A stretch of 64,000 bases of DNA, taken from positions 229,398 through 293,397 of the forward strand of contig NZ_JANHDI010000006.1 in assembly GCF_024494595.1 (NCBI RefSeq). The letters are read 5' to 3'. Under the pieces are notes generated by a model. The model worked only from the letters and a program-made list of their open reading frames with translations, made no database searches and was not told the origin of the DNA. Both the position numbers and the translations under genes were made by a program. Positions 1 to 8,510 of the stretch are shown one piece after another; within the stretch, counting starts at the first letter, position 1; each line of letters begins with the position of its first letter. Source of the DNA: Halobellus rarus (lineage in GTDB: Archaea > Halobacteriota > Halobacteria > Halobacteriales > Haloferacaceae).

Positions 1-535
1 CGGCGTAGTCGCCCCCCGTCTGCCCGGGACCGTACACGTTGAAGTAGCGGAGCGCGACGGTTTCCAGCCCGTAGAGGTCGTGATACAGTCTGGCGTAGTG
101 GTCAGAGGCTAACTTATCCAACCCGTAGGGCGACGTGGGAACGAGCGGGTCGGTCTCCGAGACTGGAACGCTGTCGGGATCGCCGTAGACCGCCGCGCTC
201 GACGCGAGGACGACCCTCGCGTCGTGTCGCCGAGCGGCCTCGAGGACCCTGAGCGTGCCGGTGGCGTTGACCGTGTGGCTTTCGACTGGATCGTCGACCG
301 AGGCCGCGACGCTCACCAGCGCCGCCTGGTGGAAGACCACGTCGACGCCGTCTATGGCCTCTTCGACCACCTCCCGTTCGCGAACGTCGCCCTCGATCAG
401 TTCGACGTCACCGGGAGGCGTCTTTTCGGGATCGATATCGAGGACTCGAACGTCGGTTTCCGACCGGAAGGCGTCGACGAGCGCACCGCCGATGAACCCG
501 GAACCGCCAGTGATCAGGACGCGTCGTGCTTCCAT
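1..535 (-). CDS. NAD-dependent epimerase/dehydratase, 3' part outside window
   Basis: The first 178 codons are present and the gene runs off the left edge. It is an extended short-chain dehydrogenase of the UDP-glucose 4-epimerase type. The N-terminal Rossmann motif TGGSGFIG is visible around residues 9-16, a serine-rich stretch (LASSAAVYG) is followed by the YGLDK form of the YxxxK catalytic pair, and RYFNVYGPGQ precedes the edge. Start: the ATG at 535 has a TATA-like CTACTAAA about 27 bases upstream on the minus strand, which suits a leaderless start. It lies downstream of glmS and the sugar nucleotidyltransferase on the same strand, so nucleotide-sugar interconversion for glycans is the likely role. 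The exact substrate cannot be told. Confidence 0.9.
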   Translation of the reverse strand, partial: MEARRVLITGGSGFIGGALVDAFRSETDVRVLDIDPEKTPPGDVELIEGDVREREVVEEAIDGVDVVFHQAALVSVAASVDDPVESHTVNATGTLRVLEAARRHDARVVLASSAAVYGDPDSVPVSETDPLVPTSPYGLDKLASDHYARLYHDLYGLETVALRYFNVYGPGQTGGDYA

Positions 536-798
536 ACGCGGCAGTCCGGGCGACAGTGGGTTTAGTAGTCGGAGCCTGATACGGCGACGGCCGTTCTCGC
601 GGCCGGAAATCCGGCGGGTGAAGGATGGACCGACCCGCCGCTCGATCGCTGCGGCAATCGCTCGGCGAGTGAAATCGGGACCCGGACCGTAGGGCACAGT
701 TGCTGGCACACAAGCTGTTTACTATCTCGCGACCAGGTCCCATATGTACCCACGGGCGCAGGTGTTATCAAGCTGACGGACGTCCGCACGCCGTCTCT

Positions 799-2610
799 TC
801 ACTCGACGGTGACGCTCTTGGCGAGGTTCCGCGGCTTGTCGATCGGTCGTGACAGTTCGTCGGCGGCGAGATACGAGACGAGCTGAAGCTGAACGTTGGC
901 AAGGATGCCGGAGACGTCGTGGTGGGTGTCCGGAATCCGGAGCACGTGATCGGCGTAGTCGTCGACCTCGTGGTACCCGTCCGCGGCGACCGCTACCACC
1001 GGAGCGTCGCGGGCGCGCACCTCCTTGACGTTGTGTAGCGTCTTCGTGTCGTTTCGGCCGGTGAAAATCGCGAAGACGGGGGTCTGTTCGGTGACGAGCG
1101 CTAGCGGGCCATGTTTCAGTTCCGCGGCGGAGAACCCCTCGGCGTGGTCGTACGTGATCTCCTTGAACTTCAGCGCGCCCTCCAACGCGACGGGGTGTCC
1201 GATGTCGCGGCCGATGAAGAAGTACGACTCGCTGTCGTGGTACGCCTGTGCGACCGACTTCGCGGTCGACTCGTCGAGGATACGCTGGACGTCGTCGGGG
1301 AGCACCGCCAGCGACTCGAGCAGATCGCCCGTCGCCGCCGGGGTCCCGCCGTGGATGTCCTGACTCAGCCGCTCACTCAGGAGGATCAACGTCGCGACCT
1401 GCGCCGAGAACGACTTCGTGGCCGCGACGCCGATCTCGGGACCGGCCCGGATGTACACCGTGTCTTCACACTCTCGGGTGAGCGTGGATCCGACGACGTT
1501 CGTCAGGGCGAGCGTGCGCGCACCGGTGCCCTGCACACTCCGGATCGCCGACAGCGTGTCGGCCGTCTCCCCGCTCTGGGAGACGGCGATCACGAGCGTC
1601 CCGTCGTCCGTGGGCGGCGGGTTGGAGCCGTACTCCCCCGAGAGGAACGCCTGTGCAGTGATACCCCGGTCGGCGAGCAGGGTCTGCGCGTACATCGCCG
1701 CGTGGTAAGAAGTCCCCATCGCGACGAGGTGAATCGATTCCACGTCGGAGAACGCCCCCGGAGGGAGCTCTTCGAGTTCCGCGCGGCCGTCCAACTGGTT
1801 GCTCCGTCCGCGGATCGTCTGCCGAAGGGCGGTCGGCTGCTCGTAGATCTCCTTCAGCATATAGTGGTCGTACCCGCCCTTTCCAGCGTCGTTCGGATCC
1901 CACTCGACCGTCTCGACCGGACGGTCGATCGCGACCCCGTCACCGTCCGTGATCTCGTAGCCGCCCGGACGCATCGTGACGACGTCGCCGTCCTCGATGT
2001 AGACGACTTCGTCGGTGTATTCGAGGAAGGCGGGCACGTCGCTGGCGAGGTAGAACCGGTCCTCGGACCGACCGAGCACCAGGGGCGACCCGCTTCGGGT
2101 TCCGAACACGGTGTCGCTCTCCTCGAATACGGCGGCGATCGCGTAGCTCCCCGAGATCCGATCGACCGCCCGTCTGAAAGCCTGCTCCGGCGAATACCCC
2201 GCAGAAAGGAACTCCTCGATGAGGTGGGGGACGACCTCGGTGTCCGTCTCGCTCGTGAACTCGTGCGTCGAGAGCTCCGATTTGAGTTCGGCGTAGTTGT
2301 CGATGATGCCGTTGTGAACGACGGCGACCTGCTCTAAGCAGTCGGTGTGTGGGTGCGCGTTCGCGTCCGTCGGGGGGCCGTGAGTCGACCAGCGCGTGTG
2401 ACCGACGCCGATCCGGCCGTGTATCGATGCCGTCTCGACCGCGTCGCACAGGGCATCGATCTCGCCGGCGCGTTTGATGACGTCGAGGCCGTCGGCGTTC
2501 GCGGTGGCGATGCCGGCGGAGTCGTACCCGCGGTACTCGAGGTTTCGGAGCCCCGAGACGAGTTCGTCGACCGCGTCGCCGCGGCCGACCCGGGCGGTGA
2601 TTCCGCACAT
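799..2610 (-). CDS. glmS: Glutamine--fructose-6-phosphate aminotransferase (isomerizing)
   Basis: GlmS makes glucosamine-6-phosphate from fructose-6-phosphate and glutamine, the entry to amino-sugar synthesis. The 603-residue protein has the full architecture: an N-terminal class II glutaminase domain beginning MCGITARVG (Cys2 becomes the N-terminal nucleophile after Met removal), then two SIS sugar-isomerase domains (SQSGETADT and the GHPVALEGALKFKE segment near the C terminus), ending in KSVTVE. An upstream in-frame GTG would add 28 residues, but that would bury the catalytic Cys, so the ATG at 2610 is chosen. Its A is also the last base of the TAA of the upstream nucleotidyltransferase, so the two genes are translationally coupled. 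Confidence 0.97.
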   Translation of the reverse strand: MCGITARVGRGDAVDELVSGLRNLEYRGYDSAGIATANADGLDVIKRAGEIDALCDAVETASIHGRIGVGHTRWSTHGPPTDANAHPHTDCLEQVAVVHNGIIDNYAELKSELSTHEFTSETDTEVVPHLIEEFLSAGYSPEQAFRRAVDRISGSYAIAAVFEESDTVFGTRSGSPLVLGRSEDRFYLASDVPAFLEYTDEVVYIEDGDVVTMRPGGYEITDGDGVAIDRPVETVEWDPNDAGKGGYDHYMLKEIYEQPTALRQTIRGRSNQLDGRAELEELPPGAFSDVESIHLVAMGTSYHAAMYAQTLLADRGITAQAFLSGEYGSNPPPTDDGTLVIAVSQSGETADTLSAIRSVQGTGARTLALTNVVGSTLTRECEDTVYIRAGPEIGVAATKSFSAQVATLILLSERLSQDIHGGTPAATGDLLESLAVLPDDVQRILDESTAKSVAQAYHDSESYFFIGRDIGHPVALEGALKFKEITYDHAEGFSAAELKHGPLALVTEQTPVFAIFTGRNDTKTLHNVKEVRARDAPVVAVAADGYHEVDDYADHVLRIPDTHHDVSGILANVQLQLVSYLAADELSRPIDKPRNLAKSVTVE

Positions 2611-3788
2611 TATCCTCTCACCTCCGCGCCCTCGGAGACGTCGTATCCGAGGTTGACGCCGGAGGCGACGGTCCCCCGCGGACCGATTCGACACCCGGGC
2701 GTGATCGTGACGTTGGAACCGACCGTCGCACGGTCGGCGACGACTCCGCCCATCCTTTTGTTAGTGTACTCGGTGCCATCGAGGACGACCGTCGCCGATC
2801 GTCCCGGGGAGACGGTCCCGTCGCCGATCGTCGCTCCGCCGCCGACGATCGTGTCTCGGAGCACGGCGTTGGCACCCACGCGCGAGTCGGGACCGACGAT
2901 CGAGCCCTCCAACACCGTGTTCTCTCCCACGATCGTGCTCGCGTGGAGGCACGTCCCGTCGCGGACGACCGCGCCGGCGGACACCTTACAGTCCGGTCCG
3001 ATCAGGACGTTCTCGCCGACGACGGCGGAATCGTGTACTCGGGCAGAATCGTCGACGGGGGACACAGCAGCGACGAGTTCTGGATGGGAATAGATGAGGG
3101 TCCGGTTCGTCGAGAGCAGATCCCAGGGATACGACGGGTCGAACCAGACGCCGTTGGGTGTCGTCGCGACGACGTCTCCCGCGAGTTCGCCGATCGCGCC
3201 CGTCAGCGGCCGTTCACCGTCGACGAAGTCGGTACGTTCGAGCGCGTCGAATATCGTCCGGTCGAACGCGTACACGCCCGTGTTCACGCGTGCGGACCTA
3301 CTGTGTCCGGACTCGTCGATCCGTTCGACGAGTCCGTCTCGAATCCCTACCGTCCCGTACTCCGCCGTCCGGCTCGAGGACGCGACGGCGAGACAGGCCG
3401 CGGCGTCCGACTCGACGTATCGGCTGACGGTCTCGCGGACCATCGTCGCGTCGATGACGTTGTCGCCGTTGACGACGAGAAAGGTCTCGCCGGCGTACTC
3501 TGCTGCCGCCTGGAGCGCGTGGCCGCTACCCAACTGGGTCGACTGCGTGACGTAGGTGAGATCGAGGTTCCGATAGCTGCTCTCGAAGTGGTTCTGGATC
3601 CGGTTTTTCGCGTGTCCGACCACCAGAACCACGGACTCGACCCCGCTGTCGGCGAGCGCGTCCAGGGGGTATTCGAGTATCGGCCGACCGGCCACCCGAA
3701 GCATCGGTTTGGGTTGATACCGAGTCAGCGGGCGGGTCCGGCGACCCTCGCCCGCAGCGAGGACGACCGCTCGATCGATCGAAGTCAT
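2610..3788 (-). CDS. glmU: Bifunctional sugar-1-phosphate nucleotidylyltransferase/acetyltransferase (GlmU-like)
   Basis: A 392-residue enzyme with an N-terminal nucleotidyltransferase fold (AAGEGRRTRPLT signature, then QPKPMLRVAGRPI, and the metal-site VVNGDNVID) and a C-terminal left-handed beta-helix of hexapeptide repeats from about residue 250 (VGENVLIGPDCKVSAG and following). This matches archaeal proteins that acetylate glucosamine-1-phosphate and charge it with UTP. Because glmS follows with a one-base overlap, UDP-GlcNAc synthesis is the best reading; a dTDP- or UDP-glucose pyrophosphorylase is the alternative. Both partner steps in one operon (GlmU-like then GlmS) support the amino-sugar route. 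Confidence 0.85.
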   Translation of the reverse strand: MTSIDRAVVLAAGEGRRTRPLTRYQPKPMLRVAGRPILEYPLDALADSGVESVVLVVGHAKNRIQNHFESSYRNLDLTYVTQSTQLGSGHALQAAAEYAGETFLVVNGDNVIDATMVRETVSRYVESDAAACLAVASSSRTAEYGTVGIRDGLVERIDESGHSRSARVNTGVYAFDRTIFDALERTDFVDGERPLTGAIGELAGDVVATTPNGVWFDPSYPWDLLSTNRTLIYSHPELVAAVSPVDDSARVHDSAVVGENVLIGPDCKVSAGAVVRDGTCLHASTIVGENTVLEGSIVGPDSRVGANAVLRDTIVGGGATIGDGTVSPGRSATVVLDGTEYTNKRMGGVVADRATVGSNVTITPGCRIGPRGTVASGVNLGYDVSEGAEVRG

Positions 3789-4091
3789 ACCCGGAATCCG
3801 ACTGTAGGACCCGATCGAGGCCGAACGGTGCCGCCGGTCACCTCGGTATTCCGTTCACGCACGAACGCACTCCGACAGGAACTATGCATACCTCATCTGC
3901 TGCCTGAACAGATATTGTAATGCAGATCCTTGAAAAATCCTATAGAACGTCAAAAGAAACTCTGACACGGCGGGATTCGTTAGGAGACTCCTACTGCCGA
4001 CCGAGACCGAATCGATATTCGACGCGACGAAGCGCCTCGGAGTCGGAGTGGATCGGTCGGTGAAGCGAGCAGTGACCGCTCCAGGGCGGAC
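3789..4091. other. Intergenic, 303 bases
   Basis: No credible gene. The half next to the nucleotidyltransferase carries AT-rich sequence around 3895-3950 that probably holds its minus-strand promoter. The other half is GC-rich and unremarkable. Confidence 0.6.
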
Positions 4092-4394
4092 TCACCGAAT
4101 GTCGAGCGTGACTACGTCTTCGGTAACGGTGACGGTGTATCCACAGTAGTCGAACGATAATCGGGCGTTCGATCGGCCGACGCGCTGGCCGTCTTCGAAC
4201 ACGCCGTCGAGCGCCTCCGGGTCGATAACGTCTCCCAGTACGGGCAGATCGCCCGGCGTTACGTCTTCGACTTCGGCGACAGCCCTGATGACCGAGACGG
4301 TAGCGGACGCGTCAGGGTCTCGACGGGTCCGGTAGATGGTCGACGCGTCAGCGTTCGATGCCGCGCTTCGGTGAGTCGCTTGAGACGGATTCAT
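4092..4394 (-). CDS. HalOD1 output-domain protein
   Basis: A 100-residue soluble protein that is essentially one HalOD1 domain, the haloarchaeal output domain first noticed at the end of signal-transduction proteins. Visible hallmarks are SVIRAVAEVEDV, the core DLPVLGDVIDPEALD (residues 52-66) and the C-terminal beta strands ending VTVTEDVVTLDIR. Its molecular role is not known; such stand-alone copies are common in haloarchaea. It has no operon partner and sits between two long non-coding stretches. A second, shorter copy lies at 7110-7397. Confidence 0.85.
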   Translation of the reverse strand: MNPSQATHRSAASNADASTIYRTRRDPDASATVSVIRAVAEVEDVTPGDLPVLGDVIDPEALDGVFEDGQRVGRSNARLSFDYCGYTVTVTEDVVTLDIR

Positions 4395-4947
4395 ACTGGC
4401 TCTCTTGCCCCGGGATTTAGACTACCCTCTATAAACAGTGTCGATCTGCCCCGCTGTAATGTCGTTTGCTTGGCCGTTCAGCCGATCACACGACTGCCTT
4501 CGGTCGGGTACGCGAAGACTGCGGGGAATCGGCAGCAAACGATGCCATAGGTTACGGCGTATGGGTCGACCACCGACCCTGTCAGTGTCAGCGGTCGGTC
4601 AGTGGTCCCTCGCCACGAAGGAAATGGCAATGATAAAATAACTGTGCCTGACGGACAGGTATTTTAGAAAATAAGTCAACCTTATCGAATTTAGATGATT
4701 TATAGCAAATATCGGTGTGGTCGATAGTACACTCGTACCGCGGCTGTCTGCGAGCGTCCCTTGACCCCGGACATCCCGCCGCAGTTGCGGTACCGGTCTC
4801 TGTGTATGGATCTTCGACCCCAGACTTCGGGGCCGATACCCCCGAAGTTTCGTCGAGGAGCGTTTACGACACGATCGTAGGCGTCTACACGTTTTGACAG
4901 GCGGGGCACAGCGGACACCGAGGGCGTAATATCGATTGACGTCGCAA
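4395..4947. other. Intergenic, 553 bases
   Basis: No gene can be supported. Bases 4620-4720 are clearly AT-rich (for example TAGATGATTTATAG) while the flanks are GC-rich. A minus-strand reading frame crosses the stretch, but its composition looks like a shadow of the neighbouring FG-GAP gene. The HalOD1 promoter probably lies at 4410-4440, where TTTATAG occurs on the minus strand. Confidence 0.5.
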
Positions 4948-6171
4948 TCAGGACCGGTTGTACCAGACGTCGACGTGGACGTTCGGCTCGAAGGACTTCC
5001 CGATGATGTCGGGGCGGCCGTCTCCGTCGACGTCGACGGCCTTGGCCTCGTGGGTCGGAATCCCCGACTCGACGATTTCTTCTCTGAACTCGCCGCCGCC
5101 CTGGTTGTGAAACCGGATGTGCTGTGCCGATGCGTCGTTCTCTCCGAGGCCCATCTCGGCGACGTAGATGTCGGGAGAACCGTTTCCATCGAAGTCGGAG
5201 ACCTGTACCGTGTGCGGGCAGTACAGCTCGTCACTGAGGATGTGAGGCTCCCAGTTTGGGGGATCGAACCACCCGACTCGCCCCATGTGTTCCCCGTATA
5301 TCGGGGAGTCGCCCTCGGCGAACACGACCTCCAGTTCGCCGTCGTCGTCGAGATCGCCGACGGCGACGCGGGTCCAGTCCCAACCGGTGACGATGTGCTC
5401 CCGCGTCCACTCCGGTGCGAGATCGGACTCTTCACCGCCGTCGGCTTCGACCGGCCGACTGGACGGCTGGTCTGGTCCGCCCGTCGCCGCTGCCTTTCGG
5501 TAGATCGCCGTTCCGGCGATCAGTTCGTTGCCGCCGTCGCCGTCGATATCGACGATCGCGAGTCCCTCGACGTCGACGCCGCGACTGACGACTGTCAGCT
5601 GCTCACTCGGCCACGGCGACTGGGAGGGATCGGCCGGGACGTCGTAATAAAAGACCGTCTCGCTCTCCTGGGAGAGCCCGACGACCTCCGGTTCGCCGTC
5701 GTTGTCGACGTCGCCGAAAGCCAGGTCGTGATACTTCGAGAAGTCGTCCGCAATCAGGTGTTTCGTCCACCGGTCCCGCGGGTCCGACGGTTGTTCGAAC
5801 CAGTAGATGTCGTTGCGGCCGTACCCCTGCCCGACGATCAGATCGAGGCGTCCGTTCCCGTTGACGTCACCCAGTGTGCTCCCGAGGGCGTGGAGGTCCG
5901 ACGCCGACGAAATCGTGTGCCGGGTCCACTCGGAACCACCGTTGTGCCGGCCCGCGCCGGGGTTTTCGTACCAGAACAGGTCGTTTTCGAGTCGTCGAAG
6001 CAGGCGTCCAATGAGCGGGATACTCCGGTCGCCGAGGACAGGGAGATCCTCTGCACCCATCCCGCCGACAATCAGATCGGGATACCCGTCACCGGTCAAA
6101 TCGGTGGGTTGACAGACGAAGAGACGCCCACACGGCGGCGAGTCGTCGATAGCGTGGTGCTCGAATCGCAT
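4948..6171 (-). CDS. FG-GAP/VCBS repeat protein
   Basis: A 407-residue beta-propeller-type protein built of FG-GAP repeats. Asp-rich calcium-binding loops recur along its length: DLTGDGYPDLIVGG, DVNGNGRLDLIVGQ, DVDNDGEPEVVG, DIDGDGGNELIAG, DLDDDGELEVVF, DFDGNGSPDIYVAE and DVDGDGRPDIIG. That gives about seven blades, each holding a Dx(D/N)xDGxx(D/E) calcium loop. FG-GAP proteins are usually secreted, yet I see no Sec or Tat signal or transmembrane segment. The ATG at 6171 is preferred over a GTG four codons earlier. AT-rich promoter elements (TTACTATACAGTAA, a short palindrome) lie 30-40 bases upstream. It is monocistronic and the function is unknown. Confidence 0.85.
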   Translation of the reverse strand: MRFEHHAIDDSPPCGRLFVCQPTDLTGDGYPDLIVGGMGAEDLPVLGDRSIPLIGRLLRRLENDLFWYENPGAGRHNGGSEWTRHTISSASDLHALGSTLGDVNGNGRLDLIVGQGYGRNDIYWFEQPSDPRDRWTKHLIADDFSKYHDLAFGDVDNDGEPEVVGLSQESETVFYYDVPADPSQSPWPSEQLTVVSRGVDVEGLAIVDIDGDGGNELIAGTAIYRKAAATGGPDQPSSRPVEADGGEESDLAPEWTREHIVTGWDWTRVAVGDLDDDGELEVVFAEGDSPIYGEHMGRVGWFDPPNWEPHILSDELYCPHTVQVSDFDGNGSPDIYVAEMGLGENDASAQHIRFHNQGGGEFREEIVESGIPTHEAKAVDVDGDGRPDIIGKSFEPNVHVDVWYNRS

Positions 6172-6497
6172 CGTAAGAGCCACGAGGACGGCACGGACCC
6201 TTACTATACAGTAACTATAAGCGGTTTACGACCAGTTATCGTCGCCTCAGTATGTATTCACGCAACCGTATCAATTCGACGGGCAGTCGTTCTCGGTCGT
6301 ACCCGCCGCGTTAGTAGCTCGATTCCACGATCGCAGGCAATCGGATCCCCGAGCGCCGCGTTGATACCAGTTCGGGGGGTGATTCAGGATCCCCTAGGAG
6401 AGACTATTCGAACAATTCCATCCGACAGCAAGACCGGTGACGAACAAGCGCGTCCGCTACCGACGTTTCGGTCCGAAGGACACGGACCCCCCTCAAA
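6172..6497. other. Intergenic, 326 bases
   Basis: Holds the promoter of the FG-GAP gene at 6195-6225 (minus-strand CTTATAGTTAC and the 14-base palindrome TTACTATACAGTAA at 6201-6214). The rest is unremarkable and I see no gene. Confidence 0.5.
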
Positions 6498-6725
6498 TCA
6501 CGGGAGGTCACTGGTCGGCCATCGAGGCCGCTGGGGTGACTGCTCTCCGTTTCCGTCGCCGCGGACGGCCGCCTCGCCGATGGCCAACTGCGTTCGAGTG
6601 AGACAGTTGAGACACCCGTGGACGCTGTTGTCGACACCGAAGACGCGGATGAACTGTTTGCTGACTGCCGATCCACACCGTCGACACTGCCGAGTCGTCG
6701 CCGTTGAGGCGTTTCGGTCGGACAT
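6498..6725 (-). CDS. Small CxxC zinc-ribbon protein
   Basis: A 75-residue protein with two CxxC knuckles, CRRCGS and CLNC, spaced 21 residues apart around KQFIRVFGVDNSVHG. This is the layout of a small zinc-finger family that is widespread in haloarchaea and has no assigned function. The C-terminal 30 residues are rich in Gly, Pro and Arg and probably disordered. The ATG at 6725 is chosen; an upstream GTG would add three residues. It stands alone between non-coding stretches. A nucleic-acid-binding or protein-adaptor role is a guess from the ribbon alone. Confidence 0.75.
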   Translation of the reverse strand: MSDRNASTATTRQCRRCGSAVSKQFIRVFGVDNSVHGCLNCLTRTQLAIGEAAVRGDGNGEQSPQRPRWPTSDLP

Positions 6726-7109
6726 ACGTGCCACGATATCCCAATGAACTCTTGGTTATATACGAAATACCGGACGAGGGTGTAGCGTTTGTAACTCGTT
6801 ATACCGCCGATCGCCCGGGGGAGTGCGGTCGTGTGAGCTCCGGGATTCACGCCCCCGATAGGGCTCGAGAAACCGACTTAGAACATAATATCGGCGTGGA
6901 TATTCGAGGATGCAGCCGAAGACGGAGCCGAACCTAACCCGTTCGAAACGGACGCTAATGAGACTCTAACAAAGGGTCTGGCAGGACGTATTCCGCCTGT
7001 CCCGTCATCCGGCGATCCCCCACCCACCCCCCCATTACGAGCCGACGCGAACGTCGGATCGGCGGGCGCTTTTATTTCGGAACGAGTGAACAGAGGAGAC
7101 AGCGAACCG
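6726..7109. other. Intergenic, 384 bases
   Basis: No gene supported. It contains AT-rich sequence at 6740-6780 (promoter side of the zinc-ribbon gene) and a C-run-rich patch at 7017-7035. Frames reading through it lack haloarchaeal codon character. Confidence 0.5.
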
Positions 7110-7397
7110 TCACCGATCGAGTCGGTGGGACGACTTTCGATCCAGAATGACCGTTCCGTCTCCAAGGACAGTGACCGTCTCGTCGGCGTAGGCAAATGAC
7201 ACAGTGGGCGACCCCCGATCGCTCGTCGTGTCCGAATACAGCGCATCGAGCGCGTCCGGATCGATCGAATCGTTCAACGTCGGGAGGTCGGTGGGGTCGA
7301 GACCGGTGCAGTCGCTTAGTGCCTCGACGACGGCGACAGACGGTGGAACGTCCTCCCAATCGTACCTGTAGACTGCCTGTTCAGGCCGTTCTTTCAT
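7110..7397 (-). CDS. HalOD1 output-domain protein
   Basis: A 95-residue stand-alone HalOD1 protein. The family core is visible as SVAVVEALSDCTGLDPTDL followed by PTLNDSIDPDALDALYS, then beta strands (VSFAYADETVTVLGDGTVIL). It is paralogous to the protein at 4092-4394 but clearly diverged. Upstream of its start, bases 7408-7424 form a small GC-rich hairpin (GGCGCG-TTCGC-CGCGCC) that would lie in the 5' leader. No operon partner and no known biochemical role. Confidence 0.85.
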   Translation of the reverse strand: MKERPEQAVYRYDWEDVPPSVAVVEALSDCTGLDPTDLPTLNDSIDPDALDALYSDTTSDRGSPTVSFAYADETVTVLGDGTVILDRKSSHRLDR

Positions 7398-7865
7398 CTC
7401 ATATCACGGCGCGTTCGCCGCGCCACCTTACAGGCGTGCACACGAGACCGGATCACGGGGGTGTGCTTTCTGTTCATTCGTTGCTCACCGGTCAGGACGC
7501 GAGTTATTTTTTCGTTCCGATTTCCAAGTTCACTCCGTGGCCGCGAGTAGAGGCGTGTGCCCGAGTGCCGTAGAACTCTATGTTGCAGTCTGAACTCGAT
7601 GCAGACATCTGACTTCGGGGTTTCTCCAATCGTCTCCCGGTGACGGATCACAACCCTGTCGAGCACGTCGACTCCGTTAGGCCGTCTATTACTGTTTCCG
7701 TGAGGTCGATTGTCATCGGGTAAACAGTTGTTATTAATAACGATCCGCGTGGAAGTGTCTACCAGACAGTATGTATGCCCACCGGATTAGACGACGCCGA
7801 GAGCTGACACAGGTACAAAGCAGGCGTTGCATCGTGAATCGATCCGTCTCACGTGGGAGAGGTCG
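7398..7865. other. Intergenic with perfect palindrome
   Basis: 468 bases with no supported gene. Notable points are the hairpin GGCGCG-TTCGC-CGCGCC at 7408-7424 and a perfect 12-base AT-rich palindrome, GTTATTAATAAC, at 7730-7741. The latter is about 125 bases before the winged-helix gene and could be a regulator site or part of a distal promoter. Confidence 0.5.
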
Positions 7866-8249
7866 ATGAGCCCGGGCAACGGGGAAGGGGAACTGTCGAC
7901 CGACGAGGCGCTGGAACTCCTCGCAGACGAGACACGCTACCAACTCCTTCGGACGTTCTGTGAGCGCGATATCGGGGACGACGGACGAGTTGACCTGCCG
8001 GAGTTACTGGAAACCCTGTCGGAGACGTCGAAGACGGAAGGGGACGGACCCGCTTCCGAGAGTGACGCGAGACGGGAGCGGCTCACAGTCGAACTCCGTC
8101 ACAATCATCTCCCACGGCTGGACAGTCGGGGCGTTATCGACTGGGACGCGGAGGCCGACACCGTTGCACGGGGGCCGACTTTCGGCGAGTTACGTCCGCT
8201 CGTCGAACTCCTCGACGAGCACACCGACGAATTGCCGGGGAACTGGTGA
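7866..8249 (+). CDS. Winged-helix DNA-binding protein (haloarchaeal, DUF7344-like)
   Basis: A 127-residue acidic protein. The N-terminal half reads as a winged helix-turn-helix of the ArsR-like haloarchaeal type: LSTDEALELLADETRYQLLR is the typical first helix pair, and RLTVELRHNHLPRLDSRGVI with DWD resembles recognition helix and wing. The C-terminal segment (FGELRPLVELLDEH) probably dimerises. Start: ATG 7866 lies just after GGGAGAGG, a good Shine-Dalgarno match, which decides against a longer start at 7827. It is followed by an AT-rich stretch and faces the aromatic cluster. A regulatory role is inferred from the fold only. Confidence 0.75.
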   Translation: MSPGNGEGELSTDEALELLADETRYQLLRTFCERDIGDDGRVDLPELLETLSETSKTEGDGPASESDARRERLTVELRHNHLPRLDSRGVIDWDAEADTVARGPTFGELRPLVELLDEHTDELPGNW

Positions 8250-8510
8250 CGAATCACGCCCTATCGATGGACTGTCACGGAATTTCTGATAAACACTCTG
8301 TACGAGGAGCACAACTATCAAAATAGATTAGTTGTGAACCGGATCGGTAGGCGGTCCTTTCTCCTCGGGTGCTTTTGTTAAATTGTACAGTATGCATCGT
8401 CATACCCCTCGTTGTACTGTTTCCGCGGGCTTTCGAAGAGACGTCGATCACGACGTGGCTGTACGGACCGCACCCAACGAATTATAATATCGCATATAAT
8501 ATAATTAAAT
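8250..8510. terminator. AT-rich convergent terminator region
   Basis: Between convergent genes. Bases 8478-8520 are almost all A/T (ATAATATCGCATATAATA and a T-run), typical of archaeal transcription termination on both strands. No gene seen. Confidence 0.5.
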
